Assembly: GCA_963843685.1 (NCBI GenBank)
Contig: CAWJLO010000005.1
Span: 62,001-126,000 of the forward strand
Direction of reading: 5' to 3'
Origin: DASQHL01 sp963843685
Lineage (GTDB): Bacteria > Chloroflexota > Dehalococcoidia > DSTF01 > JACRBR01
Length of the DNA: 64,000 nucleotides
Both the position numbers and the translations under genes were made by a program. Positions 16,654 through 25,365 of the stretch are shown piece after piece (the first letter of the stretch is position 1; each line of letters begins with the position of its first letter). The notes under the pieces are model-generated. The model worked only from the letters and a program-made list of their open reading frames with translations. It did not search any database and was not told the DNA's origin.

Positions 16654-18012
16654 CTAACCCAGCCCCGACGTCACGGCATCAATCGCCCCTGCCGTGACAT
16701 CCACGATCCTGTCGATCTGCTCCTCCGTTATGACAAGCGGAGGCGCGAACAGGATGCTGTCTCCCTTTACCCTCGTCACAACCCCGCGCTCCCGCATCGC
16801 CCGCGCCAGCTTCGGCCCGACTGCTTCCGAAGCCGCGAACGGCGCCCGCGTCGCCTTGTCCGCCACCACCTCCACCGCCGCCATCAGCCCCAGCCCGCGC
16901 ACGTTCCCGACCTTCGGCATCTCGATCAGCTGCCCCAGCCCCTCGTTCAATCGCCGGCCCATCCGGTCCGCCCGCTCCACCAGCCCCTCATCGTCGAAGA
17001 TCTGCAGGTTGCGCAGCGCCACCGCGCACGCCGTCGGGTGCGCCGCGTTCGTGCAGCCGATCATGAACTTCATGTCCGCCCCCGCGTCGAGGATCGCCCG
17101 GTGCACCCGGCCGGAGACGATGAACGCCGAAAGCGGCACATACGCGCTCGTCACCGCCTTCGCGATCGTCATGATGTCCGGCTGCACGCCCCAATGCTCC
17201 AGCGCGAACCAGCGCCCCGTCCGCCCGAAGCCCGTGATCACCTCGTCGGCGATCAGCAGCACGTCGCGCCGGTCGCAGATCTCGCGCAGCCGGGGCCAGT
17301 ACTCAGGATCTGGCGGAATCACGCCACCCGCACCGTGCACCGGCTCGGCGATCACGGCCGCGACGGTCTCCGCGCCCTCGCGCTCGATCGTCGCCTCGAT
17401 GTTGTCGGCGCACTCCAACGTGCATGACGGTTTCGCGCTGCACCATTCGCAGCGATACGGGTAGCACGTCGGCACCTGCACGAATCCGGGCGGCTCCGGC
17501 CCGAACCCCTTGTGGAACGGCGCCATACCCGTGATCGCCGTCGCCGCCATCGTCCCGCCGTGGTACGCCTCCTGGCGCGAGATGATCTTGATCTTCTCCG
17601 GTTTGCCCGACACGGCCCAGAAGTACCGCGCCGCCTTCATCGCCATGTCGTTGGCTTCCGACCCGCTGTTCGCGAAGAAGATGCCCGACATGTTCGGATA
17701 CACCAGCGACAGCAGCTTCTCCGCCAGCCGGATCGACGGCTCGTTCGCGTAGCCCGTGTAGCCGTTGGAGAACGCCAGTGTCGCCATCTGCGCCGCGGCC
17801 GCCTCGGCCAGCTCCGTGCGCCCGTGCCCAACAGCGACGTTCCACAGCGACGACAGCCCGTCGATGTACTCGTTGCCGCGCACGTCCGTGAGCACGGCGC
17901 CCTTGCCGCTGGCGTAGATGATGGCGTCCCGGTGGTCGGCGACGTTGAACTGAGGGTGGATGATGTGGGCGAGGTCTGCGGCAGCCAGCCGGTCAATCTC
18001 AGATTCGCGCAA
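16654..18012 (-). CDS. Class III PLP-dependent aminotransferase (omega-transaminase type)
   Basis: This 452-residue enzyme has GIFFANSGSEANDMAMKAARY (cofactor phosphate cup), DEVITGFGRTGRWFA (PLP ring Asp), and the Schiff-base Lys in TIAKAVTSAYVPLSA. A four-Cys insert (CYPYRCEWCSAKPSCTLEC) resembles that of some aspartate or beta-alanine:pyruvate aminotransferase-like proteins and may bind a metal. The amine donor is not determinable. TTG 18012 is the start with the best family N-terminus. It has its own TATAAT promoter at 18054-18049. Confidence 0.9.
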   Translation of the reverse strand: MRESEIDRLAAADLAHIIHPQFNVADHRDAIIYASGKGAVLTDVRGNEYIDGLSSLWNVAVGHGRTELAEAAAAQMATLAFSNGYTGYANEPSIRLAEKLLSLVYPNMSGIFFANSGSEANDMAMKAARYFWAVSGKPEKIKIISRQEAYHGGTMAATAITGMAPFHKGFGPEPPGFVQVPTCYPYRCEWCSAKPSCTLECADNIEATIEREGAETVAAVIAEPVHGAGGVIPPDPEYWPRLREICDRRDVLLIADEVITGFGRTGRWFALEHWGVQPDIMTIAKAVTSAYVPLSAFIVSGRVHRAILDAGADMKFMIGCTNAAHPTACAVALRNLQIFDDEGLVERADRMGRRLNEGLGQLIEMPKVGNVRGLGLMAAVEVVADKATRAPFAASEAVGPKLARAMRERGVVTRVKGDSILFAPPLVITEEQIDRIVDVTAGAIDAVTSGLG

Positions 18013-18048
18013 ATTGCTTACTCACGTGAACGAAACCGCGATTGACCT

Positions 18049-18054
18049 ATTATA
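18049..18054 (-). promoter_or_regulatory. -10 element of the aminotransferase gene
   Basis: TATAAT on the minus strand overlaps the end of the murE-like gene. TTGTTG lies 16 bases upstream. The predicted transcript starts about 30 bases before TTG 18012. Confidence 0.55.
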
Positions 18055-19588
18055 CGCCACCAAGCTCCTGCAACAACTCCCGCGCAATCCGGCGCTCATC
18101 CCAGCGCCAGTGCGTCCCGCTGATCACGATCGACTGCTCCGTGCCCTTCCCGGCCAGCAGCACCGTATCCCCGCCCTCGGCCCGCTTGAACGCAATCTCG
18201 ATCGCCTGCCGCCGGTCCTGCTCGCGCTCGAAGCGGCGGAACCCCGCCCCCCTCAGCGCGCCGGCGATGTCATCCAGGATCCGGTCGGGGTTCTCCCCGC
18301 GAGGGTCCTCGTTCGTGATCACGGCCATATCCGCGTACTTGGCGACCGCCCGCGCGATCAGCCTCCGCCGCGCCGGGTCGCGTTCACCCGCCGCGCCGAA
18401 CACGACGATCAGCTTCCCCTTCGTCGCCGGCTTCAGCATCTGTAACACGTTGCCCATCGCCTGCTCCGTCGACGCGATGTCGACGACGACCCGGAAGTCC
18501 TGCCCTTCTTCGATCAGCTCCATCCGCCCCGGGACGCCGGGAAAGCTCTCCAGCGCTCGCACCGATCCCGCGAACTCCGCCCCCTGCGACACCGCCGCCC
18601 CGACCGCCGCCAGGCAGTTCGACACGTTGTACTGGCCCATCAGCGTCGTCTGTACCTCGACGCTCTCGCCGAACATCCGCACCTTGAACCGCGTGCCGAA
18701 CCCCGCCGGCTTGACGTCGCTCCCCATCAGCTCGGCATCGTGCTGCACGCCGTACGTGATCACCGGCACGATCGTCGCCGCCCGCATGTCCGCCGATGCC
18801 GAATCGTCCGCGTTGAGGATCGCCGCCTTCCCGAAGCCCTTCTCCGCCGACGTCCCCAGCATCCGGAACAGGATCGCCTTTGCGTCGCGATAGTCGGCCA
18901 TGCTCCCGTGGTAGTCCAGGTGGTCCGGCGCCAAATTCGTGAATACCCCGACGTCGAACTCGCACTGGTCCACCCGGTGCATGTCCAGCCCGATCGACGA
19001 CGCCTCCACCACCGCCGCCCCGCCGCCGGCGTCCCGGATCATCGCCAGCCGCCGCTGGATCTCCGTCGCCTCCAGCGTCGTCATGTGCGACGCGTTCAGC
19101 TCGACAGCCCCGCCGGCCGCGAACTCGACGCTGCTCAGGTAACCGGCGCGCTGCCCCATCTCGTTGAGAATGTGCGCCGTCAGGTGCGTCGTCGTCGTCT
19201 TGCCGTCGGTCCCCGTCACCCCGATCATCGCCATCGAGCGCGCCGGGTAGCCGTGGAACCCCGCCGCCGCTTCGGCCACCGCAATCCGCGCGTCCGGCAC
19301 CGCCACGAACGTCACGTCCTCGTTGACGTACGGCGACCACCGCTCCTGGAGCGCCTCCTGGACCACCACGAACCGCGCCCCCCGGGCGATCGCGTCCGTA
19401 ATGAAGCTGTTGCCGTCGAATGTCTGCCCCGGCGCCGCCACGAAGACGGCCCCCGGCCGCGCCTCCCGGCTGTCGTGGCACACGCCGCTGGCCTCGCCCG
19501 GGGCGCCCGAGACGATGCGCGCGTTGTTCAGTCCGCGGAACCAGGTGGGGAGTTCGGAGGAGGTTTCGGAAGACGTGCGGGTCGTCAC
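18050..19588 (-). CDS. murE: MurE-like UDP-N-acetylmuramyl peptide ligase, atypical motifs
   Basis: This 512-residue Mur ligase has the three MurE domains: an N-terminal uridine-binding part (GVCHDSREARPGAVFVA), an ATP domain with GVTGTDGKTTTTHLTAH and DHLDYHGSMADYRDAKAILF (carbamylated Lys), and a C-terminal domain. Two conserved sites differ. The usual YAHTPD stretch reads IASTEQ (VVDIASTEQAMGNVLQML), and the amino-acid selecting DNPR motif reads EDPR (TNEDPRGENP). The third amino acid cannot be predicted, and a related non-canonical ligase is possible. No other mur or fts gene is nearby. Start is GTG 19588, six bases after a TATAAT, so leaderless. Confidence 0.8.
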   Translation of the reverse strand: MTTRTSSETSSELPTWFRGLNNARIVSGAPGEASGVCHDSREARPGAVFVAAPGQTFDGNSFITDAIARGARFVVVQEALQERWSPYVNEDVTFVAVPDARIAVAEAAAGFHGYPARSMAMIGVTGTDGKTTTTHLTAHILNEMGQRAGYLSSVEFAAGGAVELNASHMTTLEATEIQRRLAMIRDAGGGAAVVEASSIGLDMHRVDQCEFDVGVFTNLAPDHLDYHGSMADYRDAKAILFRMLGTSAEKGFGKAAILNADDSASADMRAATIVPVITYGVQHDAELMGSDVKPAGFGTRFKVRMFGESVEVQTTLMGQYNVSNCLAAVGAAVSQGAEFAGSVRALESFPGVPGRMELIEEGQDFRVVVDIASTEQAMGNVLQMLKPATKGKLIVVFGAAGERDPARRRLIARAVAKYADMAVITNEDPRGENPDRILDDIAGALRGAGFRRFEREQDRRQAIEIAFKRAEGGDTVLLAGKGTEQSIVISGTHWRWDERRIARELLQELGGV

Positions 19589-19594
19589 ATGCGA

Positions 19595-19600
19595 ATTATA
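19595..19600 (-). promoter_or_regulatory. -10 element giving a leaderless murE-like transcript
   Basis: A consensus TATAAT on the minus strand (19600-19595) ends six bases before GTG 19588. The ATG two bases upstream of that GTG is followed at once by TGA, so GTG must be the start. The -35 region is weak. Confidence 0.6.
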
Positions 19601-19694
19601 GCCGATGGCCGCCCTCCTTCAGAGGGAGTCTCGGCCAGTCGATGATCCTCTTGAGAAAAAATCACGGCCATGCCGCGCGGATGGGAGAATTCGC

Positions 19695-20285
19695 ATGGTG
19701 GCACTTCGTTCGCCCGCGGAGACCGAAGACGAGCACGCCCGGCTCGCCCCTGTCCCGCCGCGCCCGGACCCGGCCGACTGGCTCACGCTCCTGCACGCCG
19801 CCTGCGAGCTCAACGTCTCGCCGAGCACCATCCGCCGCATGATCCGCAAGGGCCAGCTCCGCAACCGCATCGTCCCCCGTCGCGGTGGCTTCCGCTACCT
19901 CATCTACCTGCCGAACTCCCGCCATGCGCAGATGGACACCCAGCGCCCCTGCGCCCGGCCCGCCGAGAAGGAGCCGCGCCGCCGCCTCCGCCTGATCGCC
20001 GATACTGGCGCGCTCCCCCGGCGCCGTGACGCGCCCCAGGATGAGCCGCTCGCCACCGAGGTGCACCTGCTGGAAGTACGCGCCGAGCGCCTGAACCGCT
20101 CGCTCTCACGCGCGCTCCTCGCCAACCGCGCCGCTCCCCCGGATGCGCTCGCCGTGACCGAGATCAACCCCGACGACCCCTTACGGCCGCTACCGCTGGC
20201 TCGCCCGTCGCCGGCGCCACTGGTGGCAGCGCTCGTAACACCCGCGGCACACGCCGCCACTGCGCCCCGCACCCGCAAGCGTTAA
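19695..20285 (+). CDS. Helix-turn-helix (MerR/excisionase-like) protein
   Basis: This is a 196-residue protein. The only recognisable part is about residues 28-75, WLTLLHAACELNVSPSTIRR then KGQLRNRIVPRRGGFRYLIYL, which reads as a MerR/excisionase-type DNA-binding helix-turn-helix with wing. The rest is Pro/Arg/Ala-rich and low in complexity. ATG 19695 has GGGAG upstream. Its stop is 10 bases before the MFS gene, so it may control or simply accompany that transporter. Confidence 0.7.
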   Translation: MVALRSPAETEDEHARLAPVPPRPDPADWLTLLHAACELNVSPSTIRRMIRKGQLRNRIVPRRGGFRYLIYLPNSRHAQMDTQRPCARPAEKEPRRRLRLIADTGALPRRRDAPQDEPLATEVHLLEVRAERLNRSLSRALLANRAAPPDALAVTEINPDDPLRPLPLARPSPAPLVAALVTPAAHAATAPRTRKR

Positions 20286-20294
20286 CGTATAACG

Positions 20295-21632
20295 GTGTCT
20301 ACCTCTGGGCGCCCGTCCGGTGGGCGACTGGCCGCCGCGTATCGCGGCGCCAGGCCCGACTGGGTCTCGCATGACGTCTGGCTGCTGATGATCGCGCGCG
20401 GCACGATGAGCGCGGGCCGCGCGCTCGCCGGCGTCATCGTCCCCATCTACCTCGCCCGCATCGGATTCAGCGCAACGAAGCTCGGCGTCCTCTTCGCCGT
20501 GATCGCCGTCATGTCCGCCGTCCTCTCCGCCCTCTCCGGCCTGCTCTCCGACCGCCTCGGCCGTAAGCCCTTCATCGTCGCCATCCCGGCGCTCGTCGCC
20601 GTCAGCGCCGTCGTTTTCTCCCTCTCCGACGCCACCGCACTGATCTTCATCTTCGCCGCGCTCGGCAGCTTCGGACGCGGCGCCGGCGCCGGCGGCGGCA
20701 GCATCGGCCCCTACCAGCCCGTCGAGCAGGCCCTTATCGCCGACGCCACGCCGCCGCAGCACCGCAACAGTGTCTTCGGCCGGCTTGCCTTCGCCTCGGC
20801 CTTCGGCGCCCTCATCGGCGGCCTGCTCGCCCGCATCCCTGACGCCGCCGGCCACTTCGGCCTGCATGGCACCGACGCCTACCGCCCCGCCTTCCTCGTC
20901 GTCGCCGTGCTGTCCCTCTCCGCTGCGATGCTCGCCGTCCCCGTCCGCGACGTCCGCACCGGCGTCCCCCGCGAGGACGCGCGCTGGATCGCCTGGCCGA
21001 AGCAGTCATGGCGATTCCTCATCAAGCTCTGGATCACCAACAGCGTCAACGGCGTCGCCGTCGGTTTCGTCGGCCCCTTCCTCACCTACTGGTTCTACCG
21101 ACGCTACGGCGCCGGGCCCGGCGAGATCGGCCTCCTGTACGCAGCGATCAACGCTCTGTCGATGTTCTCCAACCTCAGCGCGTCGACGATCGCCCGCCGC
21201 CTCGGCCTCATCAACTCCATCACCATCGGCCGCGCGATCCAGGCGTCGCTGCTCGGCGTCATGGCCGTGATGCCGACGTTCTGGCTCGCCGGCGCCGTCT
21301 ACGCCATCCGCGTCCTCGCGATGCGCGTCGCCATGCCGCTGCGCCAGTCCTACGTCCTCGGCATGGTGCCCGGCGAGGAGCGCGCCGCCGTCGCCGGCTT
21401 ATCGAACCTCCCGTCGCAGGGCACGTCGTCCGCCACGCCCGCCGCCGCCGGCTGGCTCTTCGAGCACGCCGCCCTCGCCATCCCCTTCGAGATCGGCGCG
21501 CTGTTCCAGGGCCTCCAGACCGTGCTCTTCTACGCCTTTTTCCGCCACCTCCCCCCGCCCGAAGAGCAGGAATCGACCATCGTCCCCGTCGACGAAGAGG
21601 AGCCGGCGCCACAGGCACAAGTGCATCGTTAG
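20295..21632 (+). CDS. Major facilitator superfamily transporter
   Basis: This 445-residue protein has about 12 TM helices in two halves. The MFS loop 2-3 motif is GLLSDRLGRKPFIVAIPAL, a glycine-rich stretch follows TM4 (GSFGRGAGAGGGSIGPYQP), and the second half starts around WRFLIKLWITNSVNGVAVG. It resembles drug/H+ antiporter-like members, but the substrate is unknown. GTG 20295 is closely spaced to the upstream HTH gene. A TATAAC at 20288-20293 could alternatively start a shorter transcript. Confidence 0.82.
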   Translation: MSTSGRPSGGRLAAAYRGARPDWVSHDVWLLMIARGTMSAGRALAGVIVPIYLARIGFSATKLGVLFAVIAVMSAVLSALSGLLSDRLGRKPFIVAIPALVAVSAVVFSLSDATALIFIFAALGSFGRGAGAGGGSIGPYQPVEQALIADATPPQHRNSVFGRLAFASAFGALIGGLLARIPDAAGHFGLHGTDAYRPAFLVVAVLSLSAAMLAVPVRDVRTGVPREDARWIAWPKQSWRFLIKLWITNSVNGVAVGFVGPFLTYWFYRRYGAGPGEIGLLYAAINALSMFSNLSASTIARRLGLINSITIGRAIQASLLGVMAVMPTFWLAGAVYAIRVLAMRVAMPLRQSYVLGMVPGEERAAVAGLSNLPSQGTSSATPAAAGWLFEHAALAIPFEIGALFQGLQTVLFYAFFRHLPPPEEQESTIVPVDEEEPAPQAQVHR

Positions 21633-21684
21633 ACGCGTATCACAGACTGGCGCGCACCCGCTTCCCGCTACCACACCCCGGCGC

Positions 21685-21690
21685 TATACT
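21685..21690 (+). promoter_or_regulatory. -10 element of the TCA-operon leader
   Basis: TATACT at 21685-21690 predicts a start near 21697, almost 190 bases before icd. This leaves a long structured leader. No good -35 box is seen at the expected distance. Confidence 0.5.
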
Positions 21691-21696
21691 CACCAC

Positions 21697-21820
21697 GCTT
21701 CACGCACCGCCTCAGCTCGGGCCCAACGGGCCCCGCGCACACCACGCGGGGCAGTCGCGAGCGAGGCCGAAGCACCCTCCGAACTGAAGGAAAGGGCCCA
21801 GATCCGATGCTGGGCCTTTT
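21697..21820 (+). ncRNA. Structured leader RNA upstream of icd (candidate attenuator or riboswitch)
   Basis: About 125 bases without a protein frame lie between the predicted start and the terminator. They contain a strong hairpin with 8-base arms GCCCCGCG/CGCGGGGC (21730-21752). GGGCCC occurs at 21719-21724, 21728-21733 and 21794-21799. The third copy is the 5' arm of the terminator, so earlier copies could pair with it instead and act as an antiterminator. I do not recognise a known riboswitch. A free-standing small RNA ending at 21820 is the alternative. Confidence 0.4.
21791..21820 (+). terminator. Intrinsic terminator between leader and icd
   Basis: An 11-pair stem (AAAGGGCCCAG with CTGGGCCTTTT, one G-U pair) has an 8-base loop and ends in TTTT. 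It lies 65 bases before the icd start, where termination would switch off the downstream operon. Confidence 0.65.
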
Positions 21821-21885
21821 CGTCGCCCGGTCGTGCGCCCACGACGAGCCCCGGCGGCACGGATCCTTCGTGACAGGAGCGTCAG

Positions 21886-22974
21886 ATGCCCTACTCCGTG
21901 ACCTTCATCCCCGGTGACGGCACCGGCCCCGAGATCGCAGAGGCCACCCGCCGCGTCCTCGAGGCCACCGGCGTCCAGTTCGACTGGGACGTCCAGGACG
22001 TCGGCGTCGACGTCATGGAGAAGGAGGGCACCCCCCTCCCCCAGCGCGCCCTCGACTCCCTCGCCCGCACCAAGCTCGGCATCAAGGGCCCCGTCACCAC
22101 GCCCATCGGCACCGGCTTCCGCAGCGTCAACGTCGCCCTCCGCAAGGCCCTCCAGCTCTACGCCTGCGTCCGGCCCTGCAAGGTCTACCCCGGCGTCCGC
22201 ACCCGCTTCGCCGACGCCAACGTCGACCTCGTCGTCGTCCGCGAGAACACCGAGGACCTCTACGCCGGCATCGAGTTCGAGAAGGGCTCCCCCTACATCG
22301 CGCAGCTCAACAAGATCGTCGTGGACAGCGGCCAGGGCCCCCTCCGCGACGACACCGGCATCAGCATCAAGACGATCACGGAGTTCGGCACCCGCCGCAT
22401 CGCGAAGTACGCCTTCGAGTACGCCCGCGCCAACAAGCGCAAGAAGGTCTCGGCCGTCAGCAAGGCCAACATCATGAAGTTCACCGACGGCCTCTTCTAC
22501 GCCGTCTCGCGCGAGGTCGCCAAAGACTACCCCGACATCGAGTACGAAGAGGTGCTCGTCGACGCGCTCTGCATGCAGCTCGTCCAGAAGCCGGAGTGGT
22601 TCGACGTCCTCCTCCTCCCCAACCTCTACGGCGACATCCTGTCCGACCTCTGCGCCGGTCTCGTCGGCGGCCTCGGCGTCGCCCCCGGCGCGAACATCGG
22701 CGACACAGCCGCGCTCTTCGAGCCCATCCACGGCAGCGCCCCGAAGTACGCCGGCCAGAACAAGGTCAACCCCATGGCGATGATGTTCTCCGGCATGCTC
22801 ATGCTCCGCCACATGGGCGAAACCGAAGCCGGCGACCGCCTCGAGAAGGCCCTCGGCGACGTCATTCGCGAAGGCAAGTCCGTCACCTACGACATGAAGG
22901 CGGACCGCAACGACCCCACCGCCGTCGGCACCTCCCAGGTCGCCGACGCCGTCATCGAGAAGCTGAAGAAGTAG
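21886..22974 (+). CDS. icd: Isocitrate dehydrogenase, NAD-type (isopropylmalate dehydrogenase superfamily)
   Basis: This 362-residue beta-decarboxylating dehydrogenase has FIPGDGTGPEIAEATRRVLE at the N-terminus, the isocitrate-site SVNVALRKALQLYACVRP (Ser and Arg pattern of isocitrate rather than isopropylmalate enzymes), VVRENTEDLYAGIEF, and DVLLLPNLYGDILSDLCAGL. The nucleotide region EPIHGSAPKYAGQNKVNP lacks the Lys/Tyr pattern of NADP enzymes, so NAD is likely. ATG 21886 follows AGGAGCGTCAG. It heads an operon with mdh and fumarase. Confidence 0.93.
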   Translation: MPYSVTFIPGDGTGPEIAEATRRVLEATGVQFDWDVQDVGVDVMEKEGTPLPQRALDSLARTKLGIKGPVTTPIGTGFRSVNVALRKALQLYACVRPCKVYPGVRTRFADANVDLVVVRENTEDLYAGIEFEKGSPYIAQLNKIVVDSGQGPLRDDTGISIKTITEFGTRRIAKYAFEYARANKRKKVSAVSKANIMKFTDGLFYAVSREVAKDYPDIEYEEVLVDALCMQLVQKPEWFDVLLLPNLYGDILSDLCAGLVGGLGVAPGANIGDTAALFEPIHGSAPKYAGQNKVNPMAMMFSGMLMLRHMGETEAGDRLEKALGDVIREGKSVTYDMKADRNDPTAVGTSQVADAVIEKLKK

Positions 22975-22994
22975 GCACCAGCCACGGAGGACAC

Positions 22995-23936
22995 ATGGCA
23001 ACACGCAAGAAGGTAACCGTGATCGGCGGCGGCATGACGGGCGGCGCCATCGCCCAGCGCCTCGTCGAACAGGGCGTCGCCGACGTCGTCATCCAGGACG
23101 ACCCGCAGTTCGCCGGCACGCTCCACCACGGCAAGGCACTCGACATGTCGCAGTCGGCCTCCTGGCTCGGCTTCGACACGAAGGTCACCGCCACCGACGG
23201 CTGGGACGAGACGAAGGGCTCCGACGTCATCGTCTGCACCGCCGGCGCCCCCCGCAAGCCCGGCATGTCGCGCGAGGACCTCCTCAACGGCAACGCCGAC
23301 ATCGTCCGCGCGAAGATCACCGAGGCCGCCAAGGCCTCCCCCAACGCCGTCATCATCATCTTCGCCAATCCCATGGACGCCATGTGCCACGTCGCCCTCA
23401 AGGCCTCCGGCTTCCCCCGCGAGCGCATCATCGGCCAGGGCGGCGCGCTCGATACCGCCCGCTTCCGATACTTCCTCGCCGATGCCACCGGCGCCTCCAT
23501 CCGCGACGTCCACGCCTACGTCCTCGGCGGCCACACCGACACGACGATGGTGCCCATCGTCTCGCAGGCGCGCGTCGGCGGCCTCCCGCTCACGTCCTAC
23601 CTCGCGCAGGACAAGATCGACGCCATCGTCGCCCGCACCATGCGCGGCGGCGCCGAGATCGGCGAGCTGATGAAGGTCTCCAGCGCCTACTACGCCCCCT
23701 CCGCCGCCACCATCCAGATGGTGCAGTCGGTCCTGCTCGATCAGAACCGCCTCATCCCGAGCGCGGTACTATGTAAAGGCGAATACGGCATCAACGACGT
23801 CGTCTGCGGCGTCATGTGCCAGCTCGGCGCCGGCGGCGTCAAGAAGACGCACGAGATGCCCGTCAGCGACGACGAAAAGGCGAAGATCCAGAAGGCCGCC
23901 GCCGCGACGAAGGATCTGATCGCGCTCCTCAAGTAG
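22995..23936 (+). CDS. mdh: Malate dehydrogenase (LDH-like type)
   Basis: This 313-residue protein has the Rossmann site VTVIGGGMTGGAIAQRLVEQ with the NAD-selecting acidic residue in VVIQDD. The substrate loop is APRKPGMSREDLL, where the Arg after the first Pro favours malate/oxaloacetate. The Asp/Arg pair is in GALDTARFRYFLA, and the catalytic His is in VLGGHTDTTMVP. ATG 22995 follows ACGGAGG. It lies between icd and fumarase and completes three consecutive TCA steps on one transcript. Confidence 0.94.
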   Translation: MATRKKVTVIGGGMTGGAIAQRLVEQGVADVVIQDDPQFAGTLHHGKALDMSQSASWLGFDTKVTATDGWDETKGSDVIVCTAGAPRKPGMSREDLLNGNADIVRAKITEAAKASPNAVIIIFANPMDAMCHVALKASGFPRERIIGQGGALDTARFRYFLADATGASIRDVHAYVLGGHTDTTMVPIVSQARVGGLPLTSYLAQDKIDAIVARTMRGGAEIGELMKVSSAYYAPSAATIQMVQSVLLDQNRLIPSAVLCKGEYGINDVVCGVMCQLGAGGVKKTHEMPVSDDEKAKIQKAAAATKDLIALLK

Positions 23937-23959
23937 CGCGCACGAATAGAGGCGACACC

Positions 23960-24829
23960 ATGACCACCGACACCGCAACCCGCGTCCGCGACATCCCCGC
24001 CGACGACATCACCCGCGTCGTCGCGGAGCTCTGCCAGACCGCAACCCACGTCCTCCCCGACGACGTCGTCGCCGGCATCCGCAAGGCGGAGACCACCGAG
24101 AAGTCCCCGCTCGCGAAGCAGGTGCTCGTCGAGATCCTCGAGAACGTCGACCTCGCGAAGCGCGAGATGATCCCCCTCTGCCAGGACACCGGCACCACCG
24201 TCGTCATGGTCGAGATCGGTCAGGACGCGCACGTCGTCGGCGGCAGCCTGCGCGACGCCATCAACAAGGGCGTCAGCAAGGGCTACACCGAGGGCTACCT
24301 CCGCGCCTCCATCGTCGACCACCCCTTCTCGTCCCGCGTCAACACGAAGGACAACACCCCCGCCGTCATCCACACGGAGATCGTGCCCGGCGACGGCTTC
24401 CACATCACCGTCGTCCCCAAGGGCGGCGGCTGTGAGAACATGAGCAAGCTCCAGATCATGCTCCCGTCGCGCGGCAAGGACGGCATCACCGAGTTCGTCC
24501 TCCAGACCATCGAGCAGTCCGGCGGCAACCCCTGCCCGCCCCTCGTCGTCGGCGTCGGCGTCGGCGGTTCGTCCGAGTACTGCATGTACCTCGCGAAGAA
24601 GGCCATCACCCGCCCCGTCGGCCAGCCCAGCGGCGATCCCGAGACCGCCGAGTTCGAGCGCGAGCTGCTCGCCAAGGTCAACGCCCTCGGCGTCGGCCCC
24701 CAGGCCGTCGGCGGCACGAACACCGCCCTCGCTGTCAACATCGAGACCTACCCGACGCACATCACGTCCCTCCCCGTAGCGGTGAACCTGCAATGCCACA
24801 GCGCTCGCTCCAAGTCGGCGACGCTGTAG
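23960..24829 (+). CDS. Fumarate hydratase class I, alpha (N-terminal) subunit
   Basis: This 289-residue protein corresponds to the N-terminal domain of class I [4Fe-4S] fumarases. Cluster cysteines are in PLCQDTGTT, GGGCENMS and NPCPPLVVGVGVGG. ATG 23960 starts 23 bases after mdh. The C-terminal GNAT start lies inside its end. The matching beta subunit is not adjacent: it begins at 26752, after GNAT and cupin genes. L-tartrate dehydratase is the alternative, but the TCA context favours fumarase. Confidence 0.92.
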   Translation: MTTDTATRVRDIPADDITRVVAELCQTATHVLPDDVVAGIRKAETTEKSPLAKQVLVEILENVDLAKREMIPLCQDTGTTVVMVEIGQDAHVVGGSLRDAINKGVSKGYTEGYLRASIVDHPFSSRVNTKDNTPAVIHTEIVPGDGFHITVVPKGGGCENMSKLQIMLPSRGKDGITEFVLQTIEQSGGNPCPPLVVGVGVGGSSEYCMYLAKKAITRPVGQPSGDPETAEFERELLAKVNALGVGPQAVGGTNTALAVNIETYPTHITSLPVAVNLQCHSARSKSATL

Positions 24830-25353
24830 CACCGGGCTCCGCGGCGACGTCAGTCGCCGCGCGAGCACGCCTGCGCCCCGCCACCCACGCCGATATCGAC
24901 GTGCTGGTGCCGCTCATCAACGCCGCCTACGACTTCACGGAGCACGACGTCTTCCCCGGCTCACGCCGCTGCGACCGAAGCGACGTCACGCGCGACATCG
25001 ACGGCATGACCGTTGCCGAGATCGACGGCCCGAACGGCGTCGGGATCGCCGCCTGCATCCACATCGACACGAAGACCGACCCCGCCCACTACGGCCTGCT
25101 CGCCGTCGACGTCGCCCTCCACCGCTCCGGCCTCGGCTCGCTGCTCGCCGGCCACGCAGAAGCTCGGGCGCGCGAAGCCGGCGCCTCCGCCGTCCGCATC
25201 GAGACGGTGAAGCAGGCCGGCCTCATCCCCTTCTACGAGCGCCGCGGCTACACCGTCATCGGCGAGACCGACGGCCAGGTCTGGAACGGTGGCGCCGATT
25301 GGGGCGCCGCCATCCCGTGGCAGATGGTCGACATGGAGAAGCGCCTGCGATGA
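24793..25353 (+). CDS. GNAT-family N-acetyltransferase
   Basis: This 186-residue protein is a single GNAT domain: LRPATHADIDVLVPLINAAY, the acetyl-CoA loop VALHRSGLGSLLAGHAEARA (R/Q-x2-G-x-G/A), and the C-terminal AGLIPFYERRGYTVIGET. The first ATG lies 37 bases inside the fumarase alpha gene, an unusually long overlap, and no later ATG or GTG fits the domain. Substrate unknown. Confidence 0.83.
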   Translation: MPQRSLQVGDAVAPGSAATSVAARARLRPATHADIDVLVPLINAAYDFTEHDVFPGSRRCDRSDVTRDIDGMTVAEIDGPNGVGIAACIHIDTKTDPAHYGLLAVDVALHRSGLGSLLAGHAEARAREAGASAVRIETVKQAGLIPFYERRGYTVIGETDGQVWNGGADWGAAIPWQMVDMEKRLR

Positions 25354-25365
25354 CGGAGGTCGACG

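Noticed and set aside
21712..23004. Minus-strand frame of 430 codons opposite icd
   Set aside because: Antisense shadow of a highly biased gene; also crosses the leader hairpins.
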